Of a DNA stretch of 64,000 nucleotides, positions 44,712-53,226 are shown one piece after another (positions within the stretch are counted from its first letter, which is position 1; every line of letters begins with the position of its first letter). Both the position numbers and the translations under genes were made by a program. The notes beneath the pieces are model-generated. The model was not told where the DNA came from, did no database searches, and worked only from the letters and a program-made list of their open reading frames with translations. Source of the stretch: Blautia_A aquisgranensis (GTDB lineage Bacteria; Bacillota; Clostridia; Lachnospirales; Lachnospiraceae); the NCBI RefSeq assembly GCF_040096615.1, contig NZ_JBBMEJ010000004.1, positions 124,001 to 188,000 of the forward strand, read 5' to 3'.

Positions 44712-44830
44712 TTCCTCACAGACCAAAAAATAAAAACCCCGCAGGAATTTACAAAACAGATGATATAAATATATCTCTTCATCGGGCATACTGCCAAGGA
44801 TATTATATCTGTACCTGATTTTGCAGATCC

Positions 44831-44863
44831 TGCAGGGAATTATTTTATACCAAATTTCCTGCA
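44831..44863. other. Hairpin between convergent proC and aldolase genes
   Basis: TGCAGGGAATT (44831-44841) pairs with AATTTCCTGCA (44853-44863) with one wobble. Position fits a shared terminator but T runs are weak. Confidence 0.45.
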
Positions 44864-44901
44864 ATTATTTCTACTTTATGATCTTCTCAGGATGATACGC
44901 A

Positions 44902-45924
44902 CTACAGCAATTCGATCAGCGCATCAATATCTTCCATCTTCGTTCCCCAGCTTGTAGCAAAACGGATCACTGTATGATCCTCATCATATTTCTCCCAGAA
45001 ATCAAACCGGACTTTTTTTGCAAGTTCTTCTTTTTTATTATTTTCCAGGATTATGAACTGCTGGTTTGTCGGAGAATCAATATAAAGCTGGTAGCCTTTT
45101 TCCTGAAGAGCTTTTTTCAGCTTCATAGCAGTGTCAATGGCGTTTCGGCTGATCTTTGTATACAGATCATCTGTAAATAAAGTATCAAACTGGATTCCCA
45201 GAAGACGCCCCTTGGCCAGAAGAGCTCCCTGCTGCTTCACCATAGTCATGAAATGTTTCGGAGCTTTTTTCGTAAAAACAACTGCCTCACCACAGAGTGC
45301 TCCTACCTTGGTTCCGCCGATGTAGAATACATCTGTATATCTCGCAATATCCTCAAGTGTCACATCTGTTTCCGGGCTTACCAGGCCGTATCCAAGTCTT
45401 GCTCCGTCCAGGAACAGCGGAAGCTCATAATGTCTGCACACATTGAAGATTTCTTCCAGTTCTTTCTTTGTATAAAGCGTTCCGTATTCTGTAGGATGGG
45501 AAATATATACCATTCCCGGAAATACCATATGGTCATGACTTTCATCCCCGTAAAAAGTTTCGATATATTCGGTTATACTCTCTGCTTTGATCTTTCCGTT
45601 CTCTGCCGGAAGTGCCAGAACCTTATGTCCGGTATACTCGATAGCACCGGCTTCATGGCAGTTTACATGACCAGTCTCAGCTGCCAGTACACCCTCGTAT
45701 CTGTTCAGCACGGAACCGATAACTGTCGCATTGGTCTGAGTTCCTCCTACCAGAAAAAACACCTCTGCATCCGGACAGCCACATGCCTTGCGGACCTTTT
45801 CTTTTGCAGAATCACAGTATTTATCTGTGCCATATCCGGAAAGCTTCTCCATGTTTGTCTCCACAAGTTTTTCAAGGATCGCCGGATGCGCTCCCTCGCA
45901 GTAATCGTTTACAAAAAATAACAT
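44902..45924 (-). CDS. Low-specificity threonine aldolase family protein
   Basis: A 340-residue PLP enzyme of fold type I, aldolase beta-eliminating family. The lysine binding PLP is in YIGGTKVGALCG (near residue 205), and FLVGGTQTNATV plus LFLDGARLGYG match threonine aldolases. It splits L-threonine or allo-threonine into glycine and acetaldehyde. N-terminus MLFFVNDYCEGAHPAI is normal for the family. It lies 29 bp downstream of the LacI regulator on the same strand. Confidence 0.9.
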   Translation of the reverse strand: MLFFVNDYCEGAHPAILEKLVETNMEKLSGYGTDKYCDSAKEKVRKACGCPDAEVFFLVGGTQTNATVIGSVLNRYEGVLAAETGHVNCHEAGAIEYTGHKVLALPAENGKIKAESITEYIETFYGDESHDHMVFPGMVYISHPTEYGTLYTKKELEEIFNVCRHYELPLFLDGARLGYGLVSPETDVTLEDIARYTDVFYIGGTKVGALCGEAVVFTKKAPKHFMTMVKQQGALLAKGRLLGIQFDTLFTDDLYTKISRNAIDTAMKLKKALQEKGYQLYIDSPTNQQFIILENNKKEELAKKVRFDFWEKYDEDHTVIRFATSWGTKMEDIDALIELL

Positions 45925-45953
45925 TTTATTTTCTCCTCATCTGTATTTCCATT

Positions 45954-46982
45954 TTATTTGACCGTCTGCCCCGGAATGATCTTACAGGTGGAAAACGATT
46001 TGAATTTACAGGAAATCGCCCCCTTCATCTCCTGTTCCAGAAAAAGCATGGCCACATGTGCACGTTCCAGATGCTCCATCCGAAGCGTGGTAAGAAGGAT
46101 ATCTCCGGTAAGATAATCCGGGAGCTCATCTACTCCCAGAAGAGAGATGTCTTCCGGAACCGAAATCTTCTTCTGCCGTAACGCACGCATCACTCCAATG
46201 GAAATCTGATAATTTTCCATGATAAAGGCATCCGGCAATTCATGCGTCTCCAGATATTTCAATGTTGCCTCACATACCTCACTGGTAGTTTCTCCCAGCG
46301 GGTAGATAGATTCTTTCTCCAGTGGCAGACCATTCTTCCGAAGTCCTGCACGGAATCCCGCACGACGCTGCTGAAAATTAAAAATATTCTGGGTATTGGC
46401 CAGATATTTGATATTCCGGCAGCCTCTGGAAACCAGATAATCCACACCATCCCTGATTCCTTCCACCCCACCGAAGGTAACGCAATGATATTCATTCCCA
46501 AGATCATTATCATAGATCACCATTGGCTTTCGGATTGCCCGAAACGGTGGAAACTGATCCGGCTGCATCTCCGTTGCATACAGGATCACACCTGCCACAT
46601 TTTCCTCATTGGCCTCACGCACTACACGCTCCACATCTTCTTTTTTTTGTGAAGAAGCGTAAGTCACGCTGATGATACAGCCCATTCTTCTGGCTTCCTG
46701 TTCAAATACCGTCAGGCTGTCCGGGCATACATCCAATTCAAAATTCTTGAGGAATCTGAGATCATTATCAATAAAAAGTACCTTGATGATATTTTTATTC
46801 TCTAATTCCTGCTTGTTTTTTTCTTCTTTTTGTCGTTCTGCTTCTCCTGTGACCTCTCCAATATAATCAAAAATCCTTCGTCGGGTTTTCTCACTGACTC
46901 CTGGTTTATTGTTTAAAACCAGGGATACCGTTGCCTTGGAAAGATTAAGATTTCTCGCTATATCTGCTGCCTTTATCTTCAT
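45954..46982 (-). CDS. LacI family transcriptional regulator
   Basis: A 342-residue repressor: the N-terminal helix-turn-helix and hinge region MKIKAADIARNLNLSKATVS, then a periplasmic-binding-like effector domain (residues 70-340; GVILYATEMQPDQF, SLLGVDELPDY). The start at 46982 is set by GAGGG 7 nt upstream; a 51-codon longer frame is not plausible. It is downstream of the GH140-like enzyme and the sugar ABC genes and probably controls them; palindromes and repeats upstream of the binding-protein gene are candidate operators. Confidence 0.92.
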   Translation of the reverse strand: MKIKAADIARNLNLSKATVSLVLNNKPGVSEKTRRRIFDYIGEVTGEAERQKEEKNKQELENKNIIKVLFIDNDLRFLKNFELDVCPDSLTVFEQEARRMGCIISVTYASSQKKEDVERVVREANEENVAGVILYATEMQPDQFPPFRAIRKPMVIYDNDLGNEYHCVTFGGVEGIRDGVDYLVSRGCRNIKYLANTQNIFNFQQRRAGFRAGLRKNGLPLEKESIYPLGETTSEVCEATLKYLETHELPDAFIMENYQISIGVMRALRQKKISVPEDISLLGVDELPDYLTGDILLTTLRMEHLERAHVAMLFLEQEMKGAISCKFKSFSTCKIIPGQTVK

Positions 46983-47082
46983 TCTGATCCCTCTTGATTT
47001 AAACTTCTCCTTGATTCTAAACACTTTTGGTTTTCCTGTCAACATAAAGCAGGGAGCCGCCTCTCCGGCAGCTCCCCATAAA

Positions 47083-48609
47083 TCACTTAACCTCGCGCAC
47101 GCGCACAGCCATATACTCTCTTCCCGGCAGGTCAATCCGGAACTTGCCTTTAAAGGTTCCTTTTTTCTCGATGGTCATGTTCCATGTATCGATTACTTCT
47201 ACCTCAAACTCTGTTTCATCATCAATATGATACTCGCGGAATGACGGACGCATGAAGCTGTAATAGAAAATATAATATTTAATATCCTGAAGACTGTTGT
47301 CTACAGATGCCCCAACCTCATCCCACTGATTTTCAAGAGGGCGAAGTCCAGGTGCAGGAGTCTCCTCCATGATCTTCTGAAGGAACTTGAATCTCTCAGG
47401 GCTCTCTCCATGAAGCTTGCCGCCATGGGACCACCAGAGAATTCCCTCATCATTCATATATGTCTCGCCATGTCCCGGATATGCACCTCTGCAGAATGCT
47501 TCCCAGAAACGTCTTGTCATTTCTTTTCCGCTGATATTTCCCCAGCCGTGCTGGATATTTCCCTCGTAAGCGATCTCATCCAGAACTACCGGTTTTTTAT
47601 AGCGGATACGCCACTCATTTACCATCTCCGAGGATTTATAAAGATCCTGTCTCTGGATACTGCAGTGTGTGATCCACGGTCTTGTATAATCATAAAAGCT
47701 CTTGCAGTTATGGATGGAACGAAGATGATTATAAACATCTTTCTCCTGAATGATGGATGCGTAACGCTCCCAGTCCTCTGTGGCCTTTTTCGGGAAAAGA
47801 TCGTACTCATTTGCAAGAGACCACCATACATTTCTGTATGCGCTTACTCTGGCGATGAGATATTTCCAGTAAAGATCATCGCACTCTGCGCTCATCTCGC
47901 TGAATCCCCAGCGGTCATACGGATGCATTACAATGATATCAGCCTGGATTCCCAGATCCATCAGCTTCTTCACACAGTCATCAATGTGCTGGAAATGTTT
48001 CACATTGAATCTCTTGTAATCGAAGTTATTGCCTTCTGCACAGCCAACATATTCCTGGAAGTTATCAGATGTCAGCACAGAGCTGTCCATAGGAGTTCCC
48101 TCATACGGGTAGCTGATCGGCTCATTCAGGTTGTAATCATAGTGTTTCGGGAATACACAGAAACGGATCTTGTTAAACGCACTGTCTGCCAGTGTCTCCA
48201 GTGTCTGCTTCTGAAGCTCCTCACTCTGAAGCTCCCATACATAGCAGGTCGTTCCAATGGAATAATAAGGTTTTCCATCCTCGTATGCCATATGGTAAGT
48301 ATAGGATACACGAACCGGTCCATGGTTGCCTTCTGTTGCAGGTGTTACATGGAATGCACCGATGTACACTTCATCAGAAAAGCTGCCTTTGATCTCAAAA
48401 GTATAATCTCCCTCAAAGGAAGGCATGAAACGTACACGGTAGATTCCGTCTCCATCATAAAAACCATCTACAGTTTTTGTCTCTTCTTTGCCTTTAAAGG
48501 TTCCCTGTATCGCATAATCGGTAAACGGATTTCCGTCACGTTCTCCCGGCATCTCTGCTTCGAATGTTCCCCATTTTTCTACAGATTCCGTAAATTTGCA
48601 AGTACTCAT
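47083..48609 (-). CDS. DUF5060/DUF4038 glycoside hydrolase-like protein (GH140-like)
   Basis: A 508-residue cytoplasmic protein. An N-terminal Ig-like DUF5060 domain (about 5-95; VEKWGTFEAEM, YRVRFMPSFEGDYTFEI) leads into a TIM barrel (about 100-420; FNKIRFCVFPKHYDYN, VWWSLANEYDLF, PVVLDEIAYEGNI) and a C-terminal beta domain of the DUF5605 type. The glutamates in LANEYD and LDEIAYE are in the places of acid/base and nucleophile in clan A hydrolases. Related GH140 enzymes are apiosidases acting on rhamnogalacturonan II. It follows the sugar ABC transporter genes, so it likely cleaves the imported oligosaccharide. Confidence 0.82.
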   Translation of the reverse strand: MSTCKFTESVEKWGTFEAEMPGERDGNPFTDYAIQGTFKGKEETKTVDGFYDGDGIYRVRFMPSFEGDYTFEIKGSFSDEVYIGAFHVTPATEGNHGPVRVSYTYHMAYEDGKPYYSIGTTCYVWELQSEELQKQTLETLADSAFNKIRFCVFPKHYDYNLNEPISYPYEGTPMDSSVLTSDNFQEYVGCAEGNNFDYKRFNVKHFQHIDDCVKKLMDLGIQADIIVMHPYDRWGFSEMSAECDDLYWKYLIARVSAYRNVWWSLANEYDLFPKKATEDWERYASIIQEKDVYNHLRSIHNCKSFYDYTRPWITHCSIQRQDLYKSSEMVNEWRIRYKKPVVLDEIAYEGNIQHGWGNISGKEMTRRFWEAFCRGAYPGHGETYMNDEGILWWSHGGKLHGESPERFKFLQKIMEETPAPGLRPLENQWDEVGASVDNSLQDIKYYIFYYSFMRPSFREYHIDDETEFEVEVIDTWNMTIEKKGTFKGKFRIDLPGREYMAVRVREVK

Positions 48610-48634
48610 AATTCGTCCTCTTTCTTTCTGTAAA

Positions 48635-49474
48635 TCAGGATTTAACTGCTCCTGCCATACCTTCTACAAAGTATCTCTGGAAGATCAGATATACAACCAT
48701 AACCGGGATAACGGAAACAAGTACACCTGCACACAGATAACCATAATCCGTTCCATGCTCACCAACAAAGGTCATAATACCAACCGGTACTGTTTTCATT
48801 GTGTTGTCGTTGATGATAACGCTGGCCAGAAGGTACTCATTCCATGTGGAAAGGAAGTCTGTAATGAACAGTGTTGCGATCGCCGGTTTTGCGATCGGCA
48901 GGATAATCCTATAGAAAAGCTGCCATTTGTTACAACCGTCAATACATGCTGCCTCATCAATATCCTTCGGAATTCCCAGCATAAAACCTCGCATGATCAG
49001 GATACAGTAGGAAATACCGAAACCGATATATACATAGAATAATCCGAAGTATGTATTCAGAAGATTCAGTTTGCTGTAGATAATGTTGATCGGCACAAGT
49101 GCTGTCTGCATTGGAAGCATCATACCGATAAGGAAGAATACAAAGATTCCCACACGGTGTTTGATATTCAGTCTTGTCAGTGCAAAAGAAGCCATGGCTC
49201 CTACGAAAATACCAAGCGGTACTTTCAGACAGGAAATGATAAGGTCATTCTTCATATAAGTAAAGAGACGTCCCTGTGTCATAGCTTTTGAAAAGTTATC
49301 CCAGGCAATTTCTGCCGGAAGCTGAAACAGGCTTAAACCACTCATGAAATCTTTTTTATGTTTCAGTGCTGTTACTACCAGTGTAAAGATCGGTATGATC
49401 CAGATCAGTGCGAGAATTGCCAGAAGCACATACAGCAGCACTTTTTTTGTAATTTTTTTACTTTTTCCGTCCAT
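48635..49474 (-). CDS. Carbohydrate ABC transporter permease (MalG type)
   Basis: A 279-residue membrane protein with six helices and the permease EAA loop (DEAACIDGCNKWQLFYRIILPI, about 190-212) that docks on the ATPase. It pairs with the second permease 12 bp upstream. No ATPase gene is in the cluster; an MsmK/UgpC-like shared ATPase encoded elsewhere would be needed, as is usual for CUT1 systems in Firmicutes. Confidence 0.93.
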   Translation of the reverse strand: MDGKSKKITKKVLLYVLLAILALIWIIPIFTLVVTALKHKKDFMSGLSLFQLPAEIAWDNFSKAMTQGRLFTYMKNDLIISCLKVPLGIFVGAMASFALTRLNIKHRVGIFVFFLIGMMLPMQTALVPINIIYSKLNLLNTYFGLFYVYIGFGISYCILIMRGFMLGIPKDIDEAACIDGCNKWQLFYRIILPIAKPAIATLFITDFLSTWNEYLLASVIINDNTMKTVPVGIMTFVGEHGTDYGYLCAGVLVSVIPVMVVYLIFQRYFVEGMAGAVKS

Positions 49475-49486
49475 TGTCTGTACCTC

Positions 49487-50359
49487 CTACTTTTCTTTTG
49501 CTGTAAAGGAAACATACGGCACAATTACGATCAGCATCATAACGACCATAACACATGCAACTGCCGTACCCATACCTACATTGTTATACTGGAAAGTCTG
49601 TGAATACATATAGGTGGCAAGTACCTGTGTGGAGTTGTTCGGACCGCCGCCTGTAAGACCCTGTACAATATCATAAACTTTCATTGCTGCTACGATCAGT
49701 GTTGCAAGAACCATTACGAATGTCTCTTTCATAAGCGGTACGGTTACACTGAAGAATTTACGGACCGGACCTGCTCCATCAATGGTAGCTGCCTCAAGGA
49801 CATCCGGTGAAACAGACTGTAAACCTGCCAGGAACAGGATCATCGGCTGTCCGATTCCCTGCCAGAGCGCAGCTGCAAAGATCGCATACAGACTGACCTT
49901 CGGATCAGAGATCCATGTCTGTTTGAAATTAACACCAATTGCTTTGAAAAACTGATTGATAAATCCGATGTTCGGATTGTAGATCCATCTCCAGATGATG
50001 GCTACTGCGATCGGCGCGATTACACACGGAAAATAGAAAAATGCACGGAAAACTGTACGTCCGCGGAACTGCTTGTTCAGGATGACTGCAAATCCAAGAG
50101 AAACGGTCATCATCAGTACGATCGTAAGCACGATCCAGATTAAATTGTTCTTTAATGCGATCATGAATGTCGGATCATCAGTGAATAATTTTACATAGTT
50201 GCTCAGTCCGACAAATTCCTTCTCAGCAACACCATTCCATTTAAACAAACTGATAAACAGTGAGTAAAATACCGGTACTACGATAACTGAAAGATAGATG
50301 ACTGCAGCCGGTATAAGAAATGCGTATGCGCTGAATTCAATTTTACTCTTTTTTTTCAT
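49487..50359 (-). CDS. Sugar ABC transporter permease (MalF type)
   Basis: A 290-residue membrane protein with about six helices; EAA loop EAATIDGAGPVRKFFSVTVP (about 210-230). N-terminal MKKKSKIEFSAYAFLIPA is typical of CUT1 permeases. First of the two permease genes, separated from the binding-protein gene by a strong hairpin. Confidence 0.93.
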   Translation of the reverse strand: MKKKSKIEFSAYAFLIPAAVIYLSVIVVPVFYSLFISLFKWNGVAEKEFVGLSNYVKLFTDDPTFMIALKNNLIWIVLTIVLMMTVSLGFAVILNKQFRGRTVFRAFFYFPCVIAPIAVAIIWRWIYNPNIGFINQFFKAIGVNFKQTWISDPKVSLYAIFAAALWQGIGQPMILFLAGLQSVSPDVLEAATIDGAGPVRKFFSVTVPLMKETFVMVLATLIVAAMKVYDIVQGLTGGGPNNSTQVLATYMYSQTFQYNNVGMGTAVACVMVVMMLIVIVPYVSFTAKEK

Positions 50360-50423
50360 TCCGGAATCCCTCCACTCTTATTCCCGCAAAATGTACCGTC
50401 TGCACATCTTGCTCAAAAGCAAT

Positions 50424-50453
50424 GAGCGGTCAAAGACTGCGCTTTGGCCGCTC
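50424..50453 (-). other. Strong intercistronic hairpin between binding-protein and permease genes
   Basis: Twelve-base arms GAGCGGTCAAAG (50424-50435) and CTTTGGCCGCTC (50442-50453) with a 6-nt loop. On the minus strand no T run follows, so this is better seen as a 3' stabiliser or partial terminator that keeps binding-protein mRNA in excess over the permeases, as known for maltose-type operons. Confidence 0.7.
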
Positions 50454-50465
50454 TGCCATGCTTAA

Positions 50466-51704
50466 TTATTTAGCCTGATAATCCTCGATTGCTTTCTGGA
50501 TATTAGCTGCACCTTCTTCTGGTGTCATCTCGCCATTAGCGATGGCATCCTGTGCATTGAAGAGAACATCAGCAACCTCTGTCGGGAATGCCTGGTCTGT
50601 GATGGTGAATGTACCATTCTTATTAGATGTCTCAAGCATGCCGTTTACGTTAATCTGATCTGCCGGTGCCTCAGCGCCCTGTACTGGAAGCGGTACATTG
50701 TAGTACTCACCGTATTTCTCAACGTTCTCATCGCTCTGATAGTAATCCATGAACTTCACGCATGCATCAAGCTCTTCGTCGGAAAGGTTTGCATTGAACT
50801 CTGTCATCTCTGCGAATGCAGACATACGGTTGTCACCACCGGACGGGAATGCGAATACACCATAGTTGTTAATATCCAGATCATTCTGAAGGATCTGTCC
50901 GTCATACCACTGTCCTTCAAGATCCATTGCACACTCTCCAGAACCAAATGGCATGATCGCATCGTTCGGGTCGAGGGTAAGGAATCCATCCGGGAAGTAT
51001 CCTGCGTCAACCCACTCTTTATATTTGGTAAGGGCCTGTACAACTGCTTCGTTGTCCCAGCTCTCCTCAAATGTGTTCATCTTGTCATGCTCCTCAGCGC
51101 CTGCAAAATGCTCTACAAGAAGCTCTACCCATCTCATTACGTGCCATCCGTTCAGTCCGGCTGCTTCCATTGGAGTGTATCCGTTATCTTTCAGAGTCTT
51201 AAGAGCTGCCTCGAACTCATCGAAAGTTGTTGGAACTTCGATTCCGCACTCATCAAAGATCTGCTTATTATAGTAAACACCAAGTGCATTGTAGCTTGTC
51301 GGATATCCTGCAAGCTTATTGTCGAATGTGCAGAGGTTTAATGCGGACTCTGTGAATTTATCGTTCCAGCCGTTCTTCTCTGCGTACTCGGTAAGGTCGT
51401 ATGTCTTGCCGTTGTCTGCATAGAATTTACCAAGGCTGCCGCCCCAGTTGAACCACATGCTTGGCAGTGTATCGGAAGAAGCTGCTACCTTGCAGGCATC
51501 CTTGATACCGTCTGTATCATAGAAAGAAGCGGTTACTTTAATATCAGGGTTTGCTTCGTTGAATGCCTCTACGATCGGCTCAACTGCTTCCTGTCTTGTG
51601 TTCAGTGTCCAGAATGTAACCTCTGTTGCTGCGCTTACGGATGAAGCCATTCCGAATACCATTGCTCCTGCAAGTGCTGCTGCCATTACCTTTTTAAAAT
51701 TCAT
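50466..51704 (-). CDS. Extracellular sugar-binding protein (CUT1 type)
   Basis: A 412-residue binding protein. Signal peptide about residues 1-25 (MNFKKVMAAALAGAMVFGMA, cleavage after VSA), followed by the family start TEVTFWTLNTRQEAVEPIV. Unlike most Gram-positive binding proteins there is no lipobox cysteine, so it would not be lipid-anchored as annotated. AAGGAGG lies 7 nt upstream. It is the first gene of the SBP-permease-permease-hydrolase unit. Confidence 0.93.
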   Translation of the reverse strand: MNFKKVMAAALAGAMVFGMASSVSAATEVTFWTLNTRQEAVEPIVEAFNEANPDIKVTASFYDTDGIKDACKVAASSDTLPSMWFNWGGSLGKFYADNGKTYDLTEYAEKNGWNDKFTESALNLCTFDNKLAGYPTSYNALGVYYNKQIFDECGIEVPTTFDEFEAALKTLKDNGYTPMEAAGLNGWHVMRWVELLVEHFAGAEEHDKMNTFEESWDNEAVVQALTKYKEWVDAGYFPDGFLTLDPNDAIMPFGSGECAMDLEGQWYDGQILQNDLDINNYGVFAFPSGGDNRMSAFAEMTEFNANLSDEELDACVKFMDYYQSDENVEKYGEYYNVPLPVQGAEAPADQINVNGMLETSNKNGTFTITDQAFPTEVADVLFNAQDAIANGEMTPEEGAANIQKAIEDYQAK

Positions 51705-51735
51705 AACATGTCCTCCTTTAAACTTTTCATGAATT

Positions 51736-51936
51736 TCGTTTAGTACGTCTCGTGTTTTGTTGAAATAAATTTACCACATCGTTTAGTTGTTTTCAACTGT
51801 TTTTTACTATTTCTACATTTATTATAAATTTAAAAGCTGTTTTTTAGTTATTTTTCACTATTTTTTTCATTTAAAAAGTTTAAAGCAGTATAAACTTTTG
51901 TATTTTTCTCGAACTTTTATATTTTTAAACGTTTAA
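51736..51936 (-). promoter_or_regulatory. Promoter and candidate LacI-family operators of the sugar ABC genes
   Basis: Minus strand TTGAAA, 17-bp spacer, TAAATT form a promoter (about 51771-51799). The 9-mer ACTAAACGA occurs twice (51787-51779 inside the spacer and 51744-51736 downstream), 43 bp apart, i.e. four helical turns. A perfect palindrome TTAAACGTTTAA, sharing TAAACG, sits at 51925-51936. These fit binding sites for the LacI-type regulator at 45954-46982. Confidence 0.5.
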
Positions 51937-52233
51937 TGCAACAGTTCCACATTTTCTAAATATGCTAAAACTTGACCTGCTTTTCTGACATAATCTGCAT
52001 TTTTATGACTTTTATACCTGCTGTTTTTTCTCGTCGCAGCTTCCCGTTTTTAAATCTTTCAATATTTTTAAACTTTTTTTCATCTCATCATCTAATCAGA
52101 TCGATCTGTTGTTCGCAATCCACTTTCGCTGCACAGTTCTATACCGGAGCTGCTGAGATAAATCAATATCTGTATCAAAATCAGCAATACCGGAATCGCA
52201 TTTTTTTCCATGTTTCTCTATAATGAGCATGCA
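51937..52233. other. AT-rich intergenic stretch, nothing recognised
   Basis: Between the palindrome and the AraC terminator. No frame with a ribosome site, no tRNA and no clear hairpin was seen. Confidence 0.5.
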
Positions 52234-52274
52234 GAAAAAAAAGACGCAGACATATGTGTTGTCTACATCTTTTT
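52234..52274 (-). terminator. Terminator of the AraC gene, overlapping its stop codon
   Basis: Minus-strand stem of 14 pairs including two G-U (52274-52261 with 52251-52238), followed by seven or more Ts. The stop codon at 52263-52265 lies in the 5' arm. Confidence 0.75.
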
Positions 52275-53168
52275 CTTTTTCAGAGAATTGTATTCTCCGG
52301 GATTGCAGCCAAATTGTTTTCGAAATGCACTGGCGAAACGGCTGGCGCTGCTGAAACCTACCATGTCAGCGATCTGTGTCATGGAATACTGGCCGCTCTG
52401 TACCAGCGGGAAGCTTTTGTTCGCACGATATTCTTCCAGATATCCGGTAACGGTTTTTCCGGTCATTTTTTTGAAAAGGCGGCAGCAGACCTCCCGGGAC
52501 AGGTGCACCTGCTCTGCCAGACTCTGAAGTGATATCACTTCCTGGGAGCGGGCATTCAGATAATTCAGCATTTTTTCCAGGCGTTCCAGCTCCAGCTGAT
52601 TGGCAGGGACAAATCTGGAAAATGATTTCCGGTTTTCGGAAAGGATCATGCTGAACGCCTCACACAGAAGTCCTTTGATCCTTAATTCATAGCAGCAGAC
52701 TTTTCTGTCAAAGACTTCCTCCACCTGATTCAGCAGCTTCAGAATCTCCTTTTCCCCTTCGTCTGTGCCTTTCAGATGAATGCACGGGACCGCTGAGTTC
52801 TCCAGGAAAGGACGGAAGCAGTTCCGTTCAATGTCACTTCCGAAATCTCCGTACAGGAAATCCGGTCTGACAAGAATCGTACTGTAACGTGCCCGGGCAT
52901 TATTCTGTGAGCTGCAGCTGTGCGGAACATTTCGATTCAGAAGAAGCCCCTCTCCCGGTCTGACTATGTAGCTTTTTTCGTAGATCTGGTATATGGCCTC
53001 GCCTTCTCTCGGAAGACTGATCTCAAGGTCATCGTGCCAGTGGATCGGAACTCTTTTTCCTTCAAATGCCCAGAGATCGTCATGATTAACCGTCATGGGA
53101 AAGGTTTCTGTTCCGTGCTCCGAAAGCTCACGTCTGGTATCATCTACCAGAATTCTTCTCTTGGTCAT
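52263..53168 (-). CDS. AraC family transcriptional regulator
   Basis: A 301-residue regulator: N-terminal cupin sensor domain (about 20-140; PIHWHDDLEISLPREGEAIY, GEGLLLNRNVPHS) and two C-terminal helix-turn-helix motifs (ISLQSLAEQVHLSREVCCRLF and MTQIADMVGFSSASRFASAF). The start at 53168 has GGAG upstream; an extra 30-codon frame before it is unsupported. It is divergent from a MATE exporter gene 58 bp away and probably controls it. Confidence 0.9.
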   Translation of the reverse strand: MTKRRILVDDTRRELSEHGTETFPMTVNHDDLWAFEGKRVPIHWHDDLEISLPREGEAIYQIYEKSYIVRPGEGLLLNRNVPHSCSSQNNARARYSTILVRPDFLYGDFGSDIERNCFRPFLENSAVPCIHLKGTDEGEKEILKLLNQVEEVFDRKVCCYELRIKGLLCEAFSMILSENRKSFSRFVPANQLELERLEKMLNYLNARSQEVISLQSLAEQVHLSREVCCRLFKKMTGKTVTGYLEEYRANKSFPLVQSGQYSMTQIADMVGFSSASRFASAFRKQFGCNPGEYNSLKKKKM

Positions 53169-53226
53169 CTTACAATTCTCCACGGTGAAATATTTATTAC
53201 TCTTATAGTACAAGAAGGAGGAGCTT

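Noticed and set aside
47410..48633. A 407-codon plus-strand frame opposite the GH140-like gene
   Set aside because: Antisense shadow of a clear hydrolase with TIM-barrel motifs; no ribosome site.
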